Source: Coptis chinensis (lineage: Eukaryota > Streptophyta > Magnoliopsida > Ranunculales > Ranunculaceae). From it: a stretch of DNA of 64,000 bases. The stretch is from NCBI GenBank assembly GCA_015680905.1, contig CM027381.1, forward strand, positions 83,415,501 to 83,479,500, in the 5' to 3' direction. Made by a program: the position numbers and the translations under genes. Positions 57,301 through 64,000 of the stretch are shown here, piece by piece. How positions within the stretch are numbered: position 1 is the first letter of the stretch; every line of letters starts with the position of its first letter. The notes under the pieces were generated by a model, which saw only the letters and a list, made by a program, of their open reading frames with translations, had not been told where the DNA came from and did not search any database.

Positions 57301-60200
57301 AATGAAACTTATAGTAAGAGGAAAATCCGTTGACTTCGTAAATCGTGAGGGTTCAAGTCCCTCTATCCCCCAAAAAAAGTTCGCTTTACTCCCTTGCTAT
57401 TTCTCTAACTACTTTGTTCATCCTCTTTTTTTTTTTCAGTGGTTCCACTTGAGTTATGTTTATTAGTCGTTTTACTCTTTCACAAGTGGACCTTGGGGGA
57501 AAGGTTTCTCTCCTATCACAACTCCTGTGATATATACAGTATATGTGCAAATCAACATCTATGAATAAAAAGCCAGGTTGCAAAGAGGAAATCATTACAT
57601 TGAATCTTTATCGTTCTATATTCAAACAGACCAAATGGTCCTGTTTAAATAGGACTGTCAATGGCTCGGATTCGAGCAGGACTAATATATAATCAGGCCT
57701 GGTCCAATAAGGACAATGGGTCCGATCACGACTTACATCTAAAAATGTTTTATTTTTATAAAACTAATTTGAGGAGATTCAAACCCAGGTCACTTCAATG
57801 AGAATGCAGTGCACTACCAGCACATAAGCTCTTATATGCTGAAGTTATTGGGTTTCTTCTTTCTTTTTAACCTTAGATCACGTCTCATCCTACTTTTTCT
57901 TGATTGGTTATATTGGAATAATAAGCTTTGTTTACTGGTCTCAGAAAAGGTAAATGGATGATTTGTATCGTCTTATATACATCCTCTTACTCATCTTTCT
58001 CTGGACAAGGCGATTCTCTTCCCCATTAAGACACAGTAGTAGACAATAAAACTCTCAATTCATTCAGTGTCATCTTAATTAAATCTCAGTGGGCAAAGTT
58101 TATTGATCTGTGGGATGAAAGTGTTTGTAACACTGAAATTGGTATGAGTTACATTAAGCGGGGAATGTAGGACCACTTGCTGTTTATCTGCAAGTATATT
58201 TGTTAGTTTTCTTGATCGGTAAGTATATGTTTTGTTACAAGAATGTTCTGAAGGATTGATGAAGTTGAATATTTCAGGTGATGTCTCTGACATCTACCCT
58301 TCAGCAGTTCAAGCAATGCTTCCGCGTTTGTTATCAGCCGTTGCTCCTCCTGGAAGTGCTGCAAGGGAAAATCGCAAGCAGTGCCTTAAGGCAAGCAAAA
58401 ACAGATATGTTTAAATTGTTGTGTTTAGAACCTTTACCTCAATTTTATAATTAACTCTGCTTCTTTCCCTTTAAAAAGGTTTTGAAGCTCTGGCTGGAAA
58501 GGAAAACTCTTCCTGAATCTGTTATCCGCCACCACATGCGAGAACTTGATTCTGAATCTATCTCCTCTCGGCGCCCATTACGGATCGAAAGGGCTTTAAA
58601 GGAAAGGGCTTTAAATGACCCTATCCGGGAAATGGAGGGTATGCATGTTGATGAGTATGGAAGGTGTGGATATGATATTCTTATGTGTTGTTTTTTAAAG
58701 GAAGTATGTACATCATTCTTTGGTGGTCATGACTTTTGGTTCTTGATTTCTGGCCTCAGCAACGCGAGTTTCCAGATTCCTGGATTCTGTATGTCACGGA
58801 TGATGGAAGATGAAGAGGGAAGTGATGCGGAAGATAGGAGCTTTGAAGCTGTGACACCTGAACAAGATCCTGAAGTTGCAGCTGAGCGAGGAGCGACACC
58901 TTCATCTGCTATTGAAAAACATTGTCATATTTTAGAAGATGTTGATGGGGAGCTTGAAATGGAGGATGTCGCTCCTTCCTATGAAGTTGAAAGTTCTGCA
59001 TATGATGTCTCTGGAGCTAATAATGCTGGTACTTCACACCGTCAGTTTGAGCAGCGTCTCCCATTGACATATGCCCCTCCACTCCCTGAATACTGTCCAC
59101 CATCACCTCCGCCTCTTCCAGCCTCTCCACCGCCATTGGTTCCTCCCCCTCCAACTCAATCAGTCACCTGCCATCCCTTCACTGATAGTGTGGATTTAAA
59201 GCTCCACACAGATAATGATGTGAGTATTTATTCTGGAAGTCATTGTTCTAAATTTCCTTTTCTTATAATCAGTTTGTTTAGTGCATGCTTTAATATGGTT
59301 TTGTGATTAGAGTATGCAAAATCCCTCTCAACATATGCCTCGGCAATCAGATGCAAGGAGTTTGAGCTCAGTGGCTTCCGAGAAAGTGCAGTATCATGCT
59401 CCTGGATATAGGGACTTGGGGAAGCAATCTCTGAGACCGGGTTATTTTAGCTCCTCTAGTTCCTGTCGCAGAGCGTCTTCTCCACGTCCATCTGTACATA
59501 CAAGGAATAATGTGCAGCATACTAATGGTGCGACCCTACATAATAAAAGCTACCATCTGCAGCCACCACCCCCTAGGCTCTCTAATCAGTTCTCCTATGT
59601 TCAAGCCGATCAGCGAAGGCAGTCTTGGATGGAAGCTTCATCTTCTTTCACCAGGAGGTATCCATATGGACATGATAGGCATAGGGAGGATATGTACGAG
59701 AACGGAGAGAGAATGGATTTCGCCCCACATGATATTGGAGAGAGATATAGAATGGGCACACCTGTTCATTCAGGTATTTTATTTGCTAATCTGGCACGTT
59801 TGGTTGTATTACTTGCTTTGATTATGTGGTGTTGTTCTCTTATGTCTCCCCCCCCCCCCCCCTTTCCTTTGAACAGGCCCTGTACAGTCAGACAATCACA
59901 GAGCATCTTATGCTCCTAATTCGCACTATGGCCCACCAATGGACTCCACGCGGATACTAGATCGTGGTTGGTCTTTTCCTCCCAGGACATCAAATTATCA
60001 TAACCCTAGACCCTTTAGGCCACCTGAAGGTAGCTAAATGTTTTTGCTCACTTCTATTACCATTAGTATTTATTTGGATCCAGTTTACTACTTGTTGAAC
60101 TCATGGAACTATGTTAGCTCCTGCAAGGTGGATTCTTACTCAATAGAGGCTCACTTTTCTTTGTGATTATGCAGCTCCCAGCTTCTGGAGGCCAAGATAG
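48308..60200 (+). CDS. HUA2: HUA2-like PWWP and CID domain protein, 11 exons, 1461 aa
   Basis: Exons: 48308-48436, 49153-49229, 52686-54836, 54985-55504, 56803-56911, 58278-58390, 58479-58663, 58760-59219, 59311-59773, 59877-60029, 60175-60200; total 4386 bases, no internal stop. Residues about 23-85 form a PWWP domain (VGDLVLAKVKGFPAWPATVS). A long Ser-rich, basic region with nuclear-type Lys/Arg clusters follows. About 926-1055 is a CID/RPR domain (KRVDLFFLVDSITQCSRG, VLKLWLERKTLPE), then a Pro-rich stretch and a C-terminal Arg/Tyr/Pro-rich tail ending SFWRPR. HUA2/HULK proteins are nuclear and act in pre-mRNA processing of AGAMOUS and FLC-class MADS genes in Arabidopsis. Which paralogue this is cannot be told. 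Introns 2, 4 and 5 hold transposon and plastid insertions. Intron 6 has a GC donor. Confidence 0.93.
49471..49877. mobile_element. 407-bp hAT-type MITE in HUA2-like intron 2
   Basis: It is flanked by the 8-bp duplication GGTAAGAC (49463-49470 and 49878-49885). Termini TAGGGCTGTCAATGG and CCATTGACATCCATA are imperfect inverted repeats. The interior is rich in CGGTTTGGTTTCGG-type motifs in both orientations. The 75-aa ORF inside is a repeat artefact. An 8-bp duplication is diagnostic of hAT transposition. Confidence 0.88.
50060..50083 (+). other. G-quadruplex motif in HUA2-like intron 2
   Basis: Runs of 7, 5, 5 and 3 G separated by A, A and TT lie on the sense strand, so the structure could form in the pre-mRNA as well as in DNA. 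A T-run precedes it. Confidence 0.7.
52017..52569 (-). mobile_element. LINE 3' end with ORF2 remnant in HUA2-like intron 2
   Basis: The 15-bp duplication GTAATTTCCATTTTT (52017-52031 and 52555-52569) flanks about 523 bp. On the minus strand the LINE ORF2 C-terminus is readable: NWVEEDRDHLLLKCP (zf-RVT type) and, one shift later, IVWTLWKERNERIFEQKERQ to MCNWDRLVR. A 3' tail related to the insertion at 40868 follows. It is 5'-truncated, as usual for target-primed reverse transcription. Confidence 0.88.
56101..56375 (-). mobile_element. Second LINE 3' end, HUA2-like intron 4
   Basis: The minus strand reads ERNTRIFE, a stop, LEKDVHKVVEGMKEELHDWA and TYQDFICNWDTLVP, the same ORF2 tail as at 52188. 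GAGTAGCTCCTTGCTACTTAGC and a terminal A-run (T-run at 56098) follow. The element is truncated. No clear target duplication was found. Confidence 0.78.
57140..57572 (+). pseudogene. trnL-UAA: Nuclear plastid DNA: trnL-UAA intron end, 3' exon and trnL-trnF spacer
   Basis: Within HUA2-like intron 5 lies a run with the order and wording of the plastid trnL-trnF region: intron end (GACGAGAATAAAGATAGTC, ATAGTAAGAGGAAAATCCG), 3' exon at 57322-57372 (AATCGTGAGGGTTCAAGTCC with one extra C), then spacer (CAGTGGTTCCA, TACTCTTTCACAA, GTGCAAATCAACATCT). Several small changes show it has decayed in the nucleus. The tRNA 5' exon is absent, so no tRNA is made. Recognition is from knowledge of the plastid region, not a search. 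The limits are approximate. Confidence 0.85.
58391..58478 (+). other. GC-AG intron (intron 6) in the CID domain of the HUA2-like gene
   Basis: The donor is AAG|GCAAGC and the acceptor AAAAAG|GTTTTG. Splicing here joins QCLK to VLKLWLE in frame. No GT donor nearby gives the conserved protein. GC donors are rare (about one percent of plant introns) and usually have an otherwise strong consensus, as here. Confidence 0.85.
59848..59862 (+). repeat. 15-base C-run in the acceptor tract of HUA2-like intron 9
   Basis: An uninterrupted C homopolymer forms part of the polypyrimidine tract about 15 bases before the exon 10 acceptor GAACAG. Its length is prone to slippage and to sequencing error. Confidence 0.8.
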
Positions 60201-61156
60201 ACATCCATGTAGACTTAGGTATTGTATATCAATTTTTTTAATCTCATTTGTTTTGAATTGATTATACTAGTTCTTTCTCATGAAGTTTTCTTTTATATTA
60301 CTAGGTGTGAGCCATTTTTGATCTGGATTCTGCAGCTTGTTAGGATTTCGGAAATTTGAGATACTTCTCCGGCAAACATATCTTTCTTGAAAGAAAGAAA
60401 AGTTGGGAGAACACATGTAACCTATCTCATTGTACATATGTACCTCATTTTCATCCTGCAAATGCAGGAGCGGAGTGACAGTCTGTGGGGAGAGCTGTAA
60501 CTTAGTTAAATGGTTTCATGTATCATTTTTTTTTTCTTTATTTAGATATACTTAGTTTTTAGCCTTAGGAATTTAGTCAATGGTAAGTTTTCATTTTTTT
60601 TTGTTCACCCGAACATGTAACTTTTTTGGTTCAATAGAGGAACGGGCAACATAAAATCTTTCAAAATGAAGTCGTTCTGATAAATGATATTTGGTTTTAA
60701 GCCTTTGTTTTATGCCCTTATAGCAGCTGCATTCACCATTATTGCGTTATCCATGACTCGATGTATTAAGCAGCTGATAGACAAGGGATTGTAAACAGCA
60801 GACTTGTTTTCCTGTGGTGGGACCCATTTCTTGCTATTTCGATATCCGCTCTTTAAATATGGCAACATGCATTTATACTCCCCCAACAACTTTAATTCAT
60901 AAGAGTTGTACGCGTGTTCTACCCATGCACACTTGATAAGAGTAAAATGAATGTTTGTTTGTACACACTTGACAGACGTGAAGTTATTTTAGCAATTCAA
61001 TCTTAATCAACTTCAAATCCAAATTAGGTGCCAGGTGTCACACGACTTGACTTGATTGACTCATCTCTATCCCAAAATAACAAGATTGTTTTTTCTGTTT
61101 TAATTTTTGTTCGTTGTGCCTTAATCCTCCCCCACGAGAAACGAGAAGAAGAAGAA
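60201..61156 (+). other. HUA2-like 3' region and GPX promoter region
   Basis: No further gene. The first part should hold the HUA2-like 3' untranslated region (another possible intron-like acceptor lies near 60304). From about 60700 on is the upstream region of the peroxidase gene, with TTTAAATATGGC at about 60853 as a weak TATA-like candidate. Confidence 0.45.
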
Positions 61157-63529
61157 ATGGGGGCTAGCCAAAGCTCAGAACAGCTTCCTTCCTCTTTGCA
61201 TGAGCTCAAAGTTAAGGTATGTTTTGTTTTGTTTGGTACGAGAAGAAATCAAAGTTGGATTCTTTATGGCTGCTTTGTTTGTGTACAGGATAATAAAGGG
61301 AAGGAGGTTGATCTCAGTGTGTATAAAGGGAAGGTTCTTATTGTTGTTAACGTTGCTTCTAAATGGTAAGTGTCTCTCTATGTTGCCTTTGTGGATTTTT
61401 TTTTTATTGGATGGTTTTTTGGTGATGTGTGTTTTTGAAACAGTGGGTTTACAAACACCAATTATGAGCAGTTGACTGAGCTTTATACCAAGTACAAGGA
61501 CAAAGGTCAGTTTCTTATTCTTTTGCCTTGCTTTTTCTTTCTTAATAGTTAGTATATGTCTGTGTTTGTATGGTGGCAAAATGTACCTGTCATGATGGTA
61601 ATCAAAATGCATTGTTTTGGTTATCGAATAAATGATTCCTTTTCATTTGGGTGGTGTGATGGTGTCACATAAAATGATTCCTTTTTTATTTATGTTGTCA
61701 ATTTTTTTGGTGTGAAGAGTAGATTTTGTTAGGAAAAAAGAGGGAAAATATGCCATTTACATTGAGCAATAGGCAGGATTTTTCCAACTCACTTCAATCT
61801 GCGCTCTAACCAACTGGGTGCTAGAAGTCGCTTGGGTTTTCTAGGTTCATCTAGGCTCCATAAAATAAAACAGAGTAGAAATAACGTTATTTTATTTTCC
61901 TCTTATTTACACCATTCTTAAACATTTTCTTATCCTTTTATGGTTAAATTGCGGGCACTCAGATAAGGTTTGTGTCACACCCAAGTTTGATGTAGCCATC
62001 GGCACAGTGGCAACTACTCGGAGTGTAGTGATTGAATGAGCAGACATTACGTACATGATGTCTAAGTTGGATTTGGTCTGCTTATAAGAATTAAATGCAC
62101 TTTATCTTCAAGGTCAAAGTGAAGTAGAAGCTACTAACGTCATTTCTGGATGTTGATTTCTGATTTCGTATATGTAATACATAGCTTTCTTCTTTGATTA
62201 TATTAATCCTTAAATGACTAATGGATGTAAGAATGAATAAAATTTTGTATTTAGTTTCTTAGATGTGCTTCTGTATTAGTACGTAATAAATGTTGCCGTA
62301 TATGTTTTTGCATGATTACAACTTTTAGAAAACAAGAGGAGGAAATTTAGTATTACCAGCAACAGGATATGCTCTAGGTGATCTCCTAGGCTTTAGGGAT
62401 AACCCTGGAGCCCAGCTACCCCTTGCAAGAGTTGTAATCTAGAGCTGTTAAACATAAAAATGTTTCCTTCACCTTCAATTTTTCTTTTTCCTTTTTTCTT
62501 GAAATTTATCCATGGATATAATTTCTTTTGATTATCTTCTTAAGCATGGTATGTCTTCTGATTGACTTGGAGTCCTTTACATGTTTGAGTGGATTTTTCA
62601 GGTTTTGAGATCTTGGCATTTCCTTGTAATCAATTCTTGAAGCAAGAGCCCTGGGATGAGGAAGAGGTGGAGAAATTTGCATGTACAAGGTTCAAGGCTG
62701 AATTTCCAATTTTCCAAAAGGTAATTGATAAAGTGGATCTGAAGCATTATGTATATGTTGTGAGCATTTCAGACTATGCTTGCATGTCAATCACATGTTT
62801 TTTTTTTTTCCAATTATTAGAAAGTATTGGGCTGAGCTAGTCAGATGGCTGCAGACTTGATTATAACATTTCTTCACTTGTGTGAGTTGTGACTGAAATT
62901 TTGAAAGGAATTCATTCTAGTCTTAAGAGTTGCCTGAAAAAAACAAGGGGGGCAAAAGAGAATAAGAAATGACCCCCAAGATAGAGTAATTATCAAATAA
63001 AAGAAGTCGCAATCAATTTCGTATCCATGTAATTGGTGGGTATTTATGCTGATTCTCCATCTTTTCATATATTATTACTGATGTATTTCCAAATATCGAA
63101 ATAAAAAAATTACTGATGATTTTAAAAAAAATATATAAATATTATTAACACATTCATGCTAAAGGTGCTCAGCTATGGTTCTTTCTATTGCCTCCAGGTT
63201 TGTGTGAATGGTCCAGATGCGTCGCCTGTGTACAAATTCCTTAAAGCAAGCAAAACTGGTTTTATGGGGAGCAGGATAAAATGGAACTTCACCAAGTTTT
63301 TGGTGGATAAAGAAGGCCGCGTAATTGAACGCTATGCTACTATGACCACACCATTGGCTATCGAGGTCATATGCTTTCCTTGGCTTGGTTTTATTTATGT
63401 GTTGGTTTGTTTCATGCATGGGTTTGTTTTCATATGAAGATATATTGTTTTGTGTTTATGTACTTGTGTACTTATGCTACTTGTGTACTTATGCAGAAGG
63501 ACATCCAGAGAGCATTAGGAGAAGTATGA
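61157..63529 (+). CDS. GPX5: Glutathione peroxidase-like (thiol) peroxidase, GPX5-type, 6 exons, 172 aa
   Basis: Exons: 61157-61216, 61289-61365, 61444-61505, 62602-62720, 63198-63365, 63497-63529; 519 bases, open throughout. It reduces hydrogen peroxide and lipid peroxides; plant GPX enzymes use thioredoxin rather than glutathione. Peroxidatic Cys46 lies in NVASKCGFT, Gln77 in LAFPCNQF, Trp135 in KWNFTKFLV, and Cys94 in FACTRFK is the expected resolving cysteine (48 residues on, as in poplar GPX5). The codon for Cys46 is split by intron 2 (TG|T). The N-terminus MGASQS fits the N-myristoylation rule (Gly2, Ser6), and there is no transit peptide, pointing to cytosol or plasma membrane. The symbol reflects resemblance to Arabidopsis GPX5 (MGAS start) and is not certain against GPX4. 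Confidence 0.94.
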
Positions 63530-64000
63530 TATCTTTTATTGCATTTGGTTTGATTGGATTTGTTTCAATCGAATGTCTTCTGTCCAATTGGTTGTTGCTA
63601 CGGATAGAGTATGGGCTGTAGATCTCCAGGCTTTTGTTTCAGATTAATGGTCATATTGTTTGGGAAAGGAAAGTAGTGTATATCAGCTCACTGTTATTTT
63701 ATCCCCTTTTTTCTTCTTAATATGACTGTATAAGAACATAAGATATATGTTAACAGTCAACAACTTCTACTTGCTATACTCTTGATGCTTAAGTCTGGTT
63801 CAGCTGAGTACTGTAGTTGTTGCAGGTACCTGAGTGGTTCTTATTTGTGAGATGGTTTGGTTGAATTTTTAGTTTAGTACTTAAGTTTATAACTATTTAG
63901 TTTTTGTTGAACTTAGATGGAAAATTGAGAGGTGTCACTGGTTGTTCTAAGGTTTTTGTCACTTAAAATGGCAATCGGCTTAGTTTGACTTCCCATAAGT
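63530..64000 (+). other. Downstream region of the GPX gene
   Basis: It should contain the 3' untranslated region (T-rich, AATATGACTGTATAAGAACA near 63720). No other gene is visible before the window ends. Confidence 0.45.

Noticed and set aside
57322-57372. Possible tRNA-Leu gene
   Set aside because: Only the 3' exon of plastid trnL-UAA is present, with an extra C and without the 5' exon; it is part of a plastid DNA insertion.
61175-61612. 145-aa minus-strand ORF
   Set aside because: Antisense shadow of the first exons and introns of the glutathione peroxidase gene.
61780-61845. SINE-like or tRNA-like motif in GPX intron 3 (CTCTAACCAACTGGGTGCTAG)
   Set aside because: Short resemblance to a tRNA-derived box only; no A/B box pair, tail or target duplication could be shown.

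Overview
The window is nuclear DNA of a eudicot plant. It is AT-rich, its genes carry many GT-AG introns, and the recognised proteins (a HUA2-like PWWP/CID protein, a plant thiol-type glutathione peroxidase, FAR1-related, GPAT9 and eEF1B-gamma sequences) are plant-type. I could not fix the genus. Two genes look intact, both on the + strand at the right end: a HUA2-like gene (11 exons, 1461 aa, 48308-60200) and a GPX5-like glutathione peroxidase (6 exons, 172 aa, 61157-63529). Both models close without a stop or frameshift.

The left three quarters is transposon graveyard and nest. From 1 to about 4.6 kb lie a broken hAT transposase with hAT termini and a CACTA terminus. From 4937 to 35578 is a Ty3/gypsy chromovirus (element A, minus strand, LTRs of about 3.1 kb, 5-bp target duplication AAAGG). 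Its right LTR is split by a second Ty3/gypsy element (element B, 15779-35474, Tat-like, minus strand, 439-bp LTRs, duplication CTGAT). Element B carries a spliced antisense ORF, two head-to-head pieces of an eEF1B-gamma gene, a 44-bp tandem repeat, and a third element, a complete Ty1/copia (20219-26526, + strand, duplication CTAAT). The three duplications are exact, so the order of insertion is A, then B, then copia.

A FAR1-related (FRS) pseudogene on the minus strand (35837-45716) is split by a 7.6-kb CACTA-type element (36547-44140, duplication TCA) inserted inside its coding sequence. No CACTA transposase was recognised in this element. It carries decayed exons of a GPAT9 glycerol-3-phosphate acyltransferase gene with intron remnants, which makes it a Pack-TYPE (gene-capturing) element. 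A 92-bp LINE tail with a 17-bp target duplication sits inside it.

The HUA2-like gene is swollen by insertions in its introns: a 407-bp hAT-type MITE with an 8-bp duplication, two LINE 3' ends of the same family as the one in the CACTA element, a strong G-quadruplex motif, and a nuclear copy of plastid DNA (trnL-UAA 3' part plus trnL-trnF spacer). No prokaryote-like system, CRISPR array or functional RNA gene is visible. The most unusual items are the gene-fragment captures (GPAT9 in the CACTA element, eEF1B-gamma in element B) and the antisense gene of element B.
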